Source: Gymnothorax reevesii (taxonomy: Eukaryota > Chordata > Actinopteri > Anguilliformes > Muraenidae). Taken from it: 64,000 nt of DNA. The notes under the pieces were generated by a model. That model had not been told where the DNA came from. It worked only from the letters and a program-made list of their open reading frames with translations, and made no database searches. Below, in pieces: positions 9,616-21,839 of this stretch. The position numbers and the translations under genes were made by a program. How positions within the stretch are numbered: position 1 is the stretch's first letter; each line of letters starts with the position of its first letter. The stretch is taken from NCBI GenBank assembly GCA_029721435.1, contig CM056577.1:31092719-31156718 (forward strand), read 5' to 3'.

Positions 9616-11999
9616 ATTCATCATAATATTTACCACACGAGGCAAGAAAATGCAACTTACAACAAACAAATAATTCTCTGATGAATAATAGTGAAAAATA
9701 CAAATGTAAGACTCAGAATAACAGAAAGACATGTTTTAAGATGAATTTTGTACAGTTAGGGCCTAAATCTCCACCTCGGCTTCGATTCACGTGTGAAGCA
9801 GCGCTTCCATCGGCCCTAGAAGCAGCTGCTGTCTGCATCGGAGCAGCCGCCAATCGTGGGAAGAAGCCCAAACCAGCCCAGCTCTGATCAAATATCGAAC
9901 ACAGCTGCCGTCAAGGGAGATTTTTCCTCGACCTATGACCTCTGACCCTTTCCACAAAAGGCGAAGAGGAGACTCTCCATCGAGAGAGGCCATTGGCAGC
10001 TCGAAGTTTACTTCCAACTCCCTCAAAGAAAACTGTGCACGCAACCGGTGAAGCAAGATTATTTTCAGAAAGTCCCTCTGAGCTTCGCGTCCACTTGGTG
10101 TATTCAGTGGTGTTCCTGGTGCGGCCGTGTATGATCCAAATGTGCTTTCACTGAGCACCTCCATTACAGAGCATAAGCCATGAGATTTACATTTTTTTAA
10201 AGCTTCAAGATAAGTCTAAAACAACCGTCTAAACAGTTTTGACTTACAATTACAATTAATTACATTAATTGCAATTAATTTCAATGGCAATACTAGAAAA
10301 ATTGGACATTGACACACAAAAAAAGGGATCTTATGGCTTCAGAGGAATAACAGTTGGAAATCAAAACTCTTAGTATAACTTCACAGTGTATCAAACACTG
10401 TATTGTCTGCCAAAATTCTGTATGTGTGCGTATCAAGTGATTTTTACATAAACAGGATGGAATGTCGCTTCCCCCATAACAAGTGTAACGGCAGACACTA
10501 ATGACATCATTGTTCAGTAGGTTACACAGGAACATTTATGTTGACACAATAATGGTTACAATAATAAAAAAAAAACTCGGTGTAAAGTTCACATGACACA
10601 ACTTGTTTTTTAAGTTTTTTTTGGTGCCTCATTAGAGTGAAAGTGCGTTTGGTACTTTAACAGAGCCACGACGACCTATCTCGTTTTTCAATCGTACCGG
10701 TTCCACAGCCAGTGAGTTCAGCGAGTGAGTCAGCAAAACAGGTCTGGCAGCTGGAGCGGTGCTTGGCGCTCACTGACGCGGTATCCCTCTCCCTGCCACT
10801 CCGCAGAAAAAGAGGAGAATTTGAGAACGTTACGCAAGATAATCCGGTTTCCCGAGTTTCGTGTGATTTCTTTTCTTTACCAGTTATCCTTTTTGTTTGT
10901 AGAACTCACTCAGCACATGGGAACGGCTCCGTCTTCAATCGGAATCCAGAACTGCAAAAAACGAGACGTCAATGCGGAGATCATTTGCAGGGTGGTCTGA
11001 TGATGTGAGCTTTTACCGTTTATGAGCTCCTTAGAACAAGAGTGGTCCGACTTTTTTTTTTTCTCCCAATTTTTCATTTGGGATCACTATTATACTGAGC
11101 ACTCTTATGTGTTCTTGAAGTGCGGAGCGTATGACCCACCTATTTCATAGTGCTGGAGCTACACGAAGTTAATCCATTTTTCCACTAAACAGATTGACCA
11201 TTTCAGAATTATGTGATGAGAAGAACTTCAAAAAAGACAAATTTGGTGTTAGACCACTTTGGTTCTCAAGGGCTCATATATCCATCTTTGGGATATTTTG
11301 ATTTTCTCTTGCATGCAGCTCATGACTAACATTTTCTCTGTAATATTTTTATAGCCATACAGTATTGCTTCCCAAGAACATCCGTGGGAGCACATTAGTG
11401 TTCTTTTCAGAGCATATTTCAAAAATGTGCCTTGAAAGACACAACTGGGGTATAAACAAGTTCCTATTACAAGCCAAAAAGAGGGAGAAATGAATGAATA
11501 GGCTCATGAATTGCGAGTGTGATTTAATTTGCCAATAGGGTACAACAAAATGACAAGCATTATACCATTTTAGGCTCTTTTTATGTCCTGTTTTTAGAGA
11601 GTATTGTGTCAGCAGTGCAGCCCGGACTCTCCACTGAAAAGAGGGGAAAATGATGACAGTTTACTCAGATGGCCTCACTCTTTCCAGGTATTTGGAGAGG
11701 TTTTCAGAAAATGTGCTGTTTACCCATCTTCGCAAGCTTGAAGAGTAACGCGTGTGATTCAATGCAGGGCAAAGGGTAATCGGGCAAAAACAGCTGTCCA
11801 GCTGGGTGTGTGAGATGAAGCAACTGATTGGGTGATGCGTTAGCTGAGTGGATGGGTGGATGTTGGAAAAAGAGGTGAGATGGGATGAGAGGAGGAGAAT
11901 TAAAGGACAATTCAGGCTCAGGGGAGCCGATCACACCAAAAACATAGGTCAAAACAAGTGCTCAACTCTTCATTACCTCACTCAAGTAATAGAGCAAGA
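9616..11999. other. No recognised gene
   Basis: The CpG-enriched patch 9775-10150 has a 125-codon minus-strand open frame without known motifs. The stretch 10690-11010 has two overlapping plus-strand open frames of 98 and 91 codons in different frames, neither recognisable. I see no LINE, SINE or RNA gene here. Confidence 0.4.
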
Positions 12000-12310
12000 G
12001 TTTGAACCAAGTGGGTGCATCTATCCTGTGACCTTTGCTCCAGGCAGGCCCAACACGGTGGATGCACAAATACAAATGGATATAAACAGATCCTTCAGGT
12101 ATGAAACCCTCGTGCCAAGTGGTTGCTGAGATCTTGTCCGCACTAAAGAAAACATTTTCGATGTCCAATGACTTTGACCTTTCACCCGGGTGAACCTAAA
12201 ATTGTGGGTGCACAACTAGACATTAACATACACACATACCAAAAGTATAAAGCCACTGTGCCAAGCAGTTGCTGAGAGATCATCTGCACAATAAAGCGTG
12301 ATACAAATGG
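12000..12310. repeat. Dispersed fish repeat, two degenerate internal units
   Basis: Two partly similar units: TGCCAAGTGGTTGCTGAGATC at 12112-12132 and TGCCAAGCAGTTGCTGAGAGATC at about 12260-12282. Each is preceded by TATGAAACC- or TATAAAGCC-like sequence. TGACTTTGACCTTTCACC lies between them. This matches the TGACCTTTGACC class noted at 6575. Confidence 0.5.
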
Positions 12311-12649
12311 TAACGCTTATGCAAACAGGAACGGGGATAAACCATAAAGAATTGCTCCTTGGGAAACCTCATTTAGCTTCTTTTGATTTCATCGGTTGTT
12401 GTTGAGCAAAACATTTTTAACACAAATCTTGAAATGGTTCCAACTTCATCAATGTCATAAGAATCCATACTGGAATATGAGACAAAAACACTTCTTAACT
12501 GATGATTTTTTGAATTTCATTTTTTTCTTACAATGTTAAGAGACCATTCAGATCCATGTGAAGAGTATTTGGATGACACAGAGGGAAGAGGGAAAATGAT
12601 CTGATTGAAAGAGAGTGGGAGCCAATGAGGGTGTTGTGATGATGCAGAT

Positions 12650-12935
12650 GAGAAGAGTGATTAAGGTCGCAAGGCCTGTCCCAGCGGCAGGTGGGACTTC
12701 AGTCCAAATTACAAAACTTCTCCAGAGGCCTAAAATTCCCGCTTGTGCCGTTTTAGCGCTTGCAGCTGTTTCGATTTCTTGAGAACCGCTCAGCCAAACA
12801 ACTTCAAACTTGACAAGGCACTTCCCTGGGTCCTCAGTGATACACCCACCAGGTTTGAAATGGACCGGATGAGCAATTCTCGAGATTTGTGAGGGAAACT
12901 CAAACACACACAGAAAGAGATTTCTTGCTTTATAC
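12650..12935 (+). repeat. Dispersed fish repeat, TTGAAATGGACCGGATG type
   Basis: Contains CAAACTTGACAAGGCACTTC, CACCAGGTTTGAAATGGACC, CTCGAGATTTGTG and CAAACACACACAGAAAGAG in that order, a known tail type of fish interspersed repeats. The minus-strand 143-codon open frame across it is a by-product. Confidence 0.5.
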
Positions 12936-13124
12936 TTTGATGTCTGCTTTCTGACCAGCAGTTGTTTAACAGTTGCCATTAGCTAGTAAACAGCCAGTAA
13001 TGTGAATATATAATGAATTAATGTGCGATCTGCAAAGGCTATTGAAAACGGACACAACTTTGGCAGTGATTTTCACTTTAAATAAGTCAGTTTACTTAGC
13101 AGTAGCTGATCTAAAGCATCTTAT

Positions 13125-13290
13125 TTTTGGTTAGATGAAGCCGGGGCCAATCCCACTGCCTGGGGCAACATGAGCTATAGGGCCCAACAGCTGCACTGGT
13201 TTTACTGAGGCTACATGGGGGCTTGAACCAGCAACTTCCTGAGTCCAGGCCAGACATTCATGCCAACAGCCTTCAAGCCTCTCCGGGTAT
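13125..13290 (-). mobile_element. tRNA-derived SINE
   Basis: On the minus strand a tRNA-like head (GTTGGCATGAATGTCTGGCC, then GTTGCTGGTTCAAGCCCC with the B-box-like GGTTCAAGCCC) is followed by GTTGGGCCCTATAGCTCATG. That last piece is a decayed version of the 'GGGCCCTTGAGCAAGG' block typical of fish SINEs. No 3' tail is clear. Confidence 0.65.
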
Positions 13291-14145
13291 AAAGAGGGGC
13301 GACTGCAACTCCAGCACATTCCATTTGCCAACATTGATATTAAGGCTTGATACTGTTTGTATACTGTAAATCATACCACAAAGTTACTTAGGGGTATATT
13401 ATAAATTCATAAAAATAAAGCATGCACGTCCACTCTAATGGAGGTGCAGGCAAACGGAGAATCCACATCAAACAAAATAATGAAATAAAGTCTGCACAGT
13501 GAAGAACAATGCTCCGAAAAAGTTTATTCAAGATATTGACGTTTCGATCAGAACAATATAAATTCACCCCAGATCTGCCGCAGAACCCCCATTTTTTAAA
13601 ATTACTTTGAATTACTTTTACTTGGCAATGTAATTTGCAAAATTTGGGATGAACATTTAAGACTGCTTGAGGGAGGGCAGTATCAAGTTTGATCCATTCA
13701 AAATTAATTTAAATGATCTTGACCAGTTAATTAACAGTAATGCATTTATAACCAGAATCTCGGCAATTGTGCGTTATATTGTCACATTTGACAATAGGTC
13801 TGTGGGGAATGGGGAATTCATGGGTAAACTCCAGCAGTCGAGGCCGACGGTGTCCTCATTTATTTAATAGGTCTTAACAGTCATAGTGTGCAAATGTATT
13901 TGCCATTGCCAGAGATTTAAGACCAATGCAACAAAATTTTTTGAACATGGATTCATAACACAATGAAGCATTGACAGGATGCACATAGTGAAATTCAGTT
14001 AATTTCCGCTGTCCTGTCCTCCCAATCCAGAAGAGACTAAAGTTGTTTGAACAGTTGTTTGTTTTCTGTAAAAAGTTGTGTCCTATCTTAACCAAACCAT
14101 TGCGACTGAGTTGCCATTTCACTTTTGGTCATGTTTCTGTTCTGA

Positions 14146-14157
14146 GTGTGTGTGTGT

Positions 14158-14197
<40 letters not shown>

Positions 14198-14199
14198 GC
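14146..14199. repeat. (TG)n microsatellite
   Basis: About 50 bases of TG with single TA and GC interruptions. Open frames on both strands here encode only CVCV or THTH repeats and are artefacts. Confidence 0.95.
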
Positions 14200-15300
14200 A
14201 TGCAGCCGTACATGTATGAGTGCCTGTGCGTGCTTGTTTGCAAGCGCACATTACAGTTAGATTAATGGAATGGAAAGTAAGATTAATCAGAACAATGATC
14301 ATAAACACAGACACACAGTGGCCGTATAATCATTGCAAAACTGAAGCTGCAGAATAAGAGCCGCCAAAACTACTTCAGTTATGATTACAGTAAATGTGAG
14401 ACCAGACCGTTTTGAGTCATGACAAACAATGCTGAAAGAAACCCCTAGTCCAAACTTTCAATATTTCACATTTCTCTTGGGCTACAGTTATCAAATGTTT
14501 GCATTCCTCTTCAGAGAACAACATTCAATGAAAAACAAGAATGTCTGTGCTACCATTCCAGAAAGTTCTGCAATTTTCAGAGGCTAAAGCACCACATGAA
14601 GTCACTAAACAGGAAAAGCAAAATAAACAATAAAAATAAATTTGCATTCACGCTTTATCATTAGATAGACCAGTAAGTTCTGATTTTCTAGACACACCCA
14701 GCAGCACTATAGTGTATGCAGACTTCAGAGGAATCACTGGAACGCCGTTAGCAGACTTGAATGTGAAATATGCAAAGAAATGCTAAAACTTGAGAAAAAG
14801 CATGATTAGAATGCGCTAAGTGACCTCAGAATAAAAGTAAGACGTGTCGTCCCCCAGTCTTGTTGAAGACAAGGTTCTCGGTTTTGTCATTCCGGAGGAT
14901 TTACCGCACGTAGTCATGAAAAGACAACACTCGCCCTGCCCTTGAGACTCTGTCAGCTCTGATAGGAAAATTGTTTCAGAACAAAACAGTTTTTCTCCAT
15001 TTTGACAGCGCAGCCCTCGTCTCTTTCAACCATTCCAGTGGAGGGGGACGTTTGGTGCCCAAAATAAGGCTTCCAGCACTAGCCCAGAGGAGAGCTGCTG
15101 CCACGTTTATTCAGACAGGGGATTTCTAAACTGCTGCTTAGAATCCCACTGCCTTCTGTGTCCACAGTTTATCTTGTTAAAAAGGTGTTCTGAAGGGGAG
15201 GATGAGGTTGCTATTTACACTTCTGAAAGACGCTGGGAGACAATTCCCCCGGTCTCAATGTAAACATAAAGCTGTTCTTCTCCGCTGCTTTTCTAGACAG
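14200..15300. other. No recognised gene
   Basis: Mixed-composition unique-looking sequence. No repeat family, RNA gene or convincing exon seen. Confidence 0.4.
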
Positions 15301-15560
15301 ATGAATCGGAAATCTTGGAGCGCCGGGTTTAGCATACGGGAGAGCGGGTGCCGCAACGGCGACCCAAAAGCACCACTGAGCCGCTATTTCCGTTTGACAG
15401 ACAGACTGGGAAGTCTGAACTGCCAAACAAAGGGAAGCGTGTGGCGACGCAGACGCCGCGCGCGGACGATACATTATAAAGCGTGTTCTGATTGAGAAGG
15501 ACGGCAGGGAAGACAGGGGACATTCTTGTGAATCGTGGACGGCTTTGGCGGGACGTCTCT
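15300..15560. promoter_or_regulatory. CpG-rich patch with a TATAAA motif
   Basis: CpG density rises sharply, for example GCGACGCAGACGCCGCGCGC at 15443-15462. TATAAA follows at 15475-15480. Overlapping open frames on both strands (136 and 141 codons minus, 163 codons plus from 15492) have no recognisable domain. A small CpG island or promoter is possible; a GC-rich repeat is equally possible. Confidence 0.25.
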
Positions 15561-15983
15561 TTTGGACGGAGGGTTCTAAGAAAGAAAAGAATGACGCAGA
15601 GATATGACCTTCCATCCCCATCCAAGATGGCTACCTTGCTCACGGGTGTAATCCTAAAGTACCTAGCCCATGGCTGGATGTTACGCTTGCTCAAACTGTG
15701 GTACCAGGAAGTTAGGAAGTGGGCCCTGTGTTCTGCTAATGGCAAGAACTCCACCTTGATAAAACAGGGTCAGTACAAAGACAGTGGGAGAAAAAAAAGA
15801 GAGAAAAACCCATCCTTCCATCACTCATTCTCGTACACCTTCCTTTCTCACCATGAGCCATCGCGTGACCACTCCCCTCAACCGTCTCCAGTCATTGAGA
15901 AAACAGCCCCGCCCAAAAAGAACATCTTTCAACTGAGTCAGGGCCAAAAACACCCATTACAAACAACAAAAACAACAACGTGA

Positions 15984-16214
15984 TGCTTATAAACCCTTTT
16001 CTGTAAACAGCATATCTCTGAAAATGGACTTTCGGTGGCATAAGGGAGAGATCATGCGCAATCATGTCAGTTATGGCACTATATATGAGGGAACTGTGTA
16101 CTTAAATAGCAAAGTGCTCTGATAATGCGATGGCATCCTCAGTGCAGGCAACCTAAGCCAAACCTCGCGATTTGAATTTGAGCGATCGCTTACCGAACTG
16201 CATTACCCAGCATT
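15984..16214. other. No supported feature
   Basis: Short spacer between the CpG-rich area and a repeat-rich block. Nothing recognised. Confidence 0.4.
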
Positions 16215-16229
16215 CCCTCTGGCCACAGC

Positions 16230-17655
16230 CGGCCCAAGCCTCCATGGGGCCCTAAGCAAAATTTGATTTTTGGACCCTCTATTTCTGCCAGTAATATTGA
16301 TTATTGATCATTAATACACCTATTATGAACTCATTGCAGCAGTGTTAAACTGCTGCAACTATGCAGCTCTGGCAGTGTTGTTTACATTATCCTATTGTCA
16401 GCCTGACACGTATTTACCCATGTATAGTTTTTAATCTCAAAAAAGGGAGCACATTCAGCTAAAAGAGCGGACTGGGGTTGATTTACACAATATTGCAAGG
16501 GATAAAGCACTAAGTGGGATACTGAATATCATCTAGGCCTAAAAAAAACAAAAATAAACCAGTTTATTATTATTTGGTTTATTATTTTTGCTTTTAAAAA
16601 ACTGCGACAGCAATGTGCAAAAATAATTTTTAGTGCAAGAACAACAATAAAGTGCAACAACAAATAAAATCACTGAGATGTATAAAAATAACCACAAATG
16701 TACAAAAATAAGAGTATTAAATAATTGCTTGTGAATGTTAAATAACTGATCCGGGTGTGCTATCTAGTGATAGAATATTGTAACTGCGTGCATAAATTTG
16801 CAATCTCCATGTCCGCTGGTGGACACATCTAAACAAAGCGCTTAAGATACCCTGCTGGGCACCGTTGTTCTTCTCGAACACGCCAAATCCAGATAATTCT
16901 TAAATGATCAATTACTTTCATATTTTTATTTGTAAAGTGGCCAGTGTCAAAGAAACGAAGTAAAAGTATACTTTTTATCTTTTAAATGGAGTCGAGTAAA
17001 AGTAAAAGTCCTGGTAAAAAAAAAAAAAAAAAAACTCAAGTGAAGTACAAATCCTCAAAATAAAAAAGACTTAAGTACTGTAACGAAGTACACGTACTTC
17101 GTCACTATACACCTCTGCCTGCCAGTTAAGAGAAATGTATCTAGTTTTTAAATTAGCTAGCTAATTTGCTATTAACGGCTACACGCAACCAGTTGCATGA
17201 AAATGTTCAGGATATTTAGGGACTTTCCTAACTTGAGGAAACTTACATTACCAAGACATACAAACGTATGCTTATCATGGCGTTTTTTCTCCTCTTCCTC
17301 TTTCTTTTCTCTGCTCCTGAAGGATATGTCCTTTTGTGACATTGTTTAGCTTTCATCCAGCTGCTCCTTGGATGCGCAGTGTGCAGTGCACACTGCACGG
17401 CAGGACGTACAAATTACCAGTGCACCAGAACTTTGACATTCAAAGCGAGAGGCAGTCGGAATCACTAGGCCTACATCAGCAGTACTCTGTTAACATAAAA
17501 TTTTGTTTTTTTTAACGATAAAATACCATTGATCATAAAGGAATCATCGCTCACACATGCAAATAAATAAATAAATAAAAATAAATAAATAATATTTTTG
17601 TTAATTGCTGTTGGGGGCCCCCTAGTGGTCACGGGGCCCTAAGCAGTCACTTAAT
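16230..17655. mobile_element. Composite repeat block flanked by GGGGCCCTAAGCA
   Basis: The 13-mer GGGGCCCTAAGCA occurs at 16246-16258 and again, same orientation, at 17633-17645, each next to other GGCCC-rich sequence. The interior is AT-rich and holds an (AAAT)n run at about 17562-17595 and the separate repeat at 16905-17118. GGGGCCCTAAGC sequences occur at the ends of some fish DNA transposons, so this may be one element with inserts, but no target duplication was found. Confidence 0.35.
16905..17118. repeat. Fish 'AAGTAAAAGTA' repeat
   Basis: Repeated GTAAAAGTA and GAAGTAC words, an A19 run at about 17017-17035, then CTTAAGTACTGTAACGAAGT and a close in CACTATACACCTCTG. This word order is a common fish interspersed repeat, probably non-autonomous. 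Confidence 0.55.
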
Positions 17656-17689
17656 TGGAAAAATATACATTGCTGAACAGAACTTCCGG

Positions 17690-18091
17690 AACTTCTAATT
17701 CCAGGAGTATCATATATGATTCAGCCAAAACTCAGCACCCCTCCAGAACTCAACACTCGAAATTTCAAATTATATATATGCTCTGTACTATCTATAGCCA
17801 TCCCTTAACATGTATAAGAATAAGTTTTTGTGTAATATTTACCTTGGAATGGCAAAATTCACTGCCATGGTACAAGGAAATTCATGAATTCCCATTCACA
17901 TGGGCGCTACTACCTTGAAGTGAGTGACTAGAGGAGAGACTCCTGTAATCTCACTTCTTCCTTCCAGGTGGCAGCTCTGTGTATCAGATATGATACAGTG
18001 AGCAGTCGTGGTTGTGTTGTATCTTACCAGGTGGACATATTCCTTCAAATTTGGTGTATCATATATGATACAGGGGGCATTATAGGGTTAA
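17690..18091. mobile_element. Possible TTAA-associated MITE with repeated palindromes
   Basis: A 16-base near-palindrome GTATCATATATGATAC is present exactly at 18056-18071. Variants are at 17981-17996 (GTATCAGATATGATAC) and 17707-17722 (one base off at the end). Reading the minus strand from 18091, the end is TTAACCCTATAATGCCCCC, resembling a piggyBac-type TTAA boundary with a CCCT terminus. No mirrored left end was found, so the class is tentative. Confidence 0.35.
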
Positions 18092-19188
18092 CACTGTTCC
18101 ACAAAGGACTAAGAAATTAGTTCTACTCATTAATGCCATTTCTTGGGCTGACTACCAGGTGCTGGATGGAGCACAGCCTTGGCGTGGAGGTTTGTTCGTT
18201 GGCACGCACGCATGCATTTTCGATAACCGGGAACATCCTTGAGTTGACAGCACATCGCCTCCTTAATCTTACACCATGCAGTCTCTCTCCTAAGGCTAGA
18301 TATGACACTGTGGTTTCAACAGCAAAGTCTTTCCTGGAACTAAACAACTGCCAAAGAAATTTCAGTAATTGTTACTAATTGTGCTTTTTGCATCTGTTTG
18401 TGCTCTTAAATAAAGGGTATTGTTTTATATTTTTTCTTTTTTTTGGCATAACAATGAATGGCATCCCAAATGTTTTGCCAACAATGAAAACACACCCACA
18501 TAACTTGCCTTGTTATTCATGAGCGGTATCGTGATTATTTTTCAAACATCCCATCTACGAGAAACAGTCATGTCGTTTCATTCTTTACTGTGAGGGTCAG
18601 CCTTGTTTTCGGAAAAGCATAAAAATATGATCATAAACAACCCAAGTAACTGATGTCAAGATGACCCACGCGTCTAAGTCTATTACAGAAATTTTACCAA
18701 AACAATAACATGAGCTTTTATATATTTATGTTTGGTGTCCATTTACGTAGGCATAGCCTGTGTATTTGCACATTCAGATCGGAGCTTTGTACAACGCTAA
18801 CTAAACTGACACTGTTTATGCAAAACATCACTGGGTTTTCCCCCCCATGTACTTCTGAGAAGAAAATGTTTATGTGACAAATCGTAACTGAATTCCCCCT
18901 CCCCCCAACCCGGCTCCACACCCCTCAATAAATCATGTCCCGTTCAACAAAAACCAAATTTCCTGACCTGCAGGACTGCTGAAGACCTAAGCAACTGGTT
19001 AAACTGGTACAAAGGCTAAAGAATGAGTGGCAAACGCCATCTGTGTCCAGCCTCATGAACACCAGCCAAAAGATCAGTTACATAAAACAGATATTTCATG
19101 TTTGCTTTCTGATGCTAGATTGTGTGCAGTGTCAGTCACAGCTGGGAAATCCCATGTTTTTTACAGGGGCAAAAACAACCTTGTAGGA
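18092..19188. other. No recognised gene
   Basis: Unique-looking sequence; short open frames of 67 to 81 codons on both strands lack any family resemblance. Confidence 0.4.
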
Positions 19189-19377
19189 CAGAGCTGCCCA
19201 ATTCTGCACCCAGGAGTTCTGCAATCCTGAAGGTTTTCGCTCAAACCCTAACTTAGCATACCTCTCTCAAGTAATCAGCGGCTCAACAAGGTCTCTAGTT
19301 GTGAAATGTGTTTGGTTAGAGTCAGAGCGAAAACCAACAGGAAGGTAAATCTCCAGGAGCAGGATTGGGCAGCCCAA
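19189..19377. mobile_element. hAT-like palindromic MITE, second copy
   Basis: Left end CAGAGCTGCCCAATTCTGC and right end AGGATTGGGCAGCCCAA are inverted repeats. Internal CTCAAGTAATCAG and TGTGTTTGGTTAGAG correspond to the same palindromic family as 5301-5490. No convincing 8-bp duplication remains. Confidence 0.65.
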
Positions 19378-20924
19378 CTAACTGTTGAAGGGGATGTGCA
19401 TTACTTGGGTTGGAAGTAGTTAAGGTCCATCATGGTTGCTAAGTTTTGTTAGTGACAGTAGATGTCCGAAAAGAGAGTTGGTTTGGCCCGCATTCGATGA
19501 CTCCCACAGGCTTTTTATATTCTTCTAAAACAGGACTGTTGAGCTGAGCTCTTCTTCAGGAGCTGTCGCGGAACTGCGCCTCCCGTTACAGTCGTGTGAG
19601 GAGAAACGGGAACAGGTGGCTCACTAGGAAATGGAGGCAGAGGGATCAAAGGTCAAGTGAGGCCCTCGAGAGAGTATTTCACCGTTACTGACGCATACAG
19701 TTCAGACCCTGAGCATTTGGATAGAGATACTGTTGCAAAAGCGCTTTAACTCCAACCTGAGTTCCATGTTTCGCATTTTTAAGATGAGCCTCTATTTAAA
19801 TCTTGTATCGTTTTCAAAGTCAAATCACGGCAGAGCCGAAAAGCTAAAATCCGTATCACTGCCCAAGTATTCATGGTGCCGTGTTCTGTAAACCCCACTC
19901 CTGGAAGTCCCCCTAACAGACTAGACCGGTGTCATTTGAAGAACATGACAGCAGTCATAGAGCACAAGGCTCGTAAAGCCCCATGACCACAGCAGCAAAA
20001 ACTTATTTAGGGCTGACCTATGCGATTAACAGCAAGACAGGATGCTACTTGGGCCCTCCCAGGTCAGAGATAAATCCAAATAACAAGAAAGAGGCATTTT
20101 TCCAGTCATTTTCTTCAATGACAGCATATCAGCACGCCCAGGTGTTATGTGCACAGAACGTCTGTGTGGGCCGTCACAACTCAGCTCAGAAGGCCACAGC
20201 GAAAGAAAACGAATATTAAATTCATTTCCACCGAGCCAAACTTTTGTACCAAACTTTGTACTTTGTCAGCTAAGTACCTGTGAAGTAATGTAATGAGCCA
20301 TATTTACCAAGAGGGCAGAAGAAATTTGGGGTGTAAAACTCAGCAGCATGAAAGTAACTGGACGAGCAGGAAGTAGGACGATGTAATGCTATTTGCTGTA
20401 AACCCAAAAAGACCTGACAAGCTGTGAGATGAGGTCTCCCACAGACTGGATGCAGGCAGTTTCTTTTTGTGACAATTCTATTTGTATTATTTTCACATAG
20501 TTCAGTTTAACCACACTCAAGTCACAGGATAATTTGTGCTCTTCCCCCCTCCCCCTTTCCTGAACAGTGGGGTTATAAAATATTTACAGCCCATTGTAAC
20601 CGGTCATTAATTTTTGTAGCCAGAGATTTCCAGATGGTTACGTTGCCCTCCTTCACCCTGTATATATACTGCTCATTGTTCCATAGAAACTATATCTGAC
20701 ACTAATTACCCGTGGATGTTCTGATAAAGATTGTGGGAGTTTCCAGCGTAAGGCAATCATCAGTAGGCAGGTGCGTTTTAACACAGCTGGAGCACAGCAT
20801 ACAGGTTCCTCTAACTGAGGCAGCAGACACCTGGAGATTCACCTGCTGCACAGGAGGGCAGGGCAGGGGGATTCACACAGAACTGGGAGCGGCGAAGTGG
20901 ACCTGCTGTATGGTGCTTTAAAAG
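19378..20924. other. No recognised gene
   Basis: No repeat family or exon recognised. A pyrimidine patch lies at 20541-20561 and a TATATATA stretch at about 20660-20668. Confidence 0.4.
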
Positions 20925-21145
20925 GAACTGGTTCAGGACTTGGGATTCTGACTTGTAATCTAGAGAGATGGAGTTTCGGAAGAACTCCACCGTTGGGGCC
21001 CTTGGGCACGGCCCTTCACCCCAAAACTGCTCCAGGAGTGTTATCCCTATTTCTCTCTACCCCCCTACATGTAAATGCTCTATCAGGCATTTCTCCCAGG
21101 ACATCCCTTTGAAAAGAGAAAAGTGTTTTCAGCTGAAAATGCCCA
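20925..21145 (+). mobile_element. tRNA-derived SINE
   Basis: A degenerate head (GATTCTGACTTGTAATCTAG, then GGAGTTTCGGAA as a decayed B box) is followed by CCACCGTTGGGGCCCTTGGG, CACGGCCCTTCACCCCAAAA and CTGCTCCAGGAGTG. That is the diagnostic 'TGTGCCCTTGAGCAAGGCACTTAACCCC..CTGCTCCAG' block of fish SINEs. The end TGTAAATGCTCTATCAGGCA is the eroded 3' unit. Confidence 0.75.
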
Positions 21146-21194
21146 GTTACACTTGAAGATTTAAAACAAAATTAAGCCCAGATGGATGAAGAGT

Positions 21195-21290
21195 CCAGCT
21201 AGCATTCTTAGCTGGTTTAAGCTTGCTTTCCAGCTTGTCCCGCTGGTCTGCGGTTGGTCAATGCTGGGGAAAGCCGGCCAATCAGGTGAA
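21195..21290. repeat. Short-period 'agctggttt' repeat
   Basis: CTTAGCTGGTTTAAGCTTGC, CCAGCTTGTCCCGCTGGTCT and related words, the same texture as 1567-1650 and 48545-48695. Confidence 0.4.
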
Positions 21291-21469
21291 GTAAACTGTT
21301 CATCAAATTAAGTATACTTGCTAGTAATGTCATTGTTAGCAGCTCGCGAGAAAGGCCAAAACCAGCTATAACGTGACGCAATGCGCATTCTAACACCAGC
21401 TTTGATCATTGAAGTTGGTTTAAGCAGTGATATTCAGTGAAGGTGAACACAGACTAATGGCTGTGGTCC

Positions 21470-21830
21470 GCTGTCCTTGACATCGCTGCCCTCGTTAAAA
21501 TTCCCGCTGCCCTTCCCGACGTTACAGCAGATGCCTCAGCAGACGTTACGCTGCATGAATTATCGAGACGTCCGTTTACACGGACTTCGGCTTCGACCCC
21601 TGCGACGCTACTCGACGTCTTGCCGAGCCGGAAGAAAAGAGCGAGTGCAAGTCACTGGAGTTTGTTTACCGCTCCGTCTGCCTGCGTTCATCACAGGAGC
21701 TTTCGAGAAAACAGAGGTTTGTGTTTCTGGGCAGAGTGTTGTAAAGGAAGCTTTGAACCGAACGCACAGTCTCCTGGGAGATTCGGTAGTCGCCACGACG
21801 CGGCAGGCAGTGACAGCTTCTGACAGGGCG
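21470..21830. promoter_or_regulatory. CpG-rich patch
   Basis: Many CpG dinucleotides (CGAGACGTCCG, CGACGCTACTCGACG) in an otherwise AT-rich setting. Overlapping open frames of 118 and 67 codons plus and 134 and 68 codons minus show no domain. Could be a small CpG island or recently inserted GC-rich DNA. Confidence 0.25.
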
Positions 21831-21839
21831 TAGAAAGCC

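Noticed and set aside
15492..15983. 163-codon plus-strand open frame as a gene
   Set aside because: No domain, low-complexity basic tail, and overlapping open frames on the other strand caused by CpG-rich composition.
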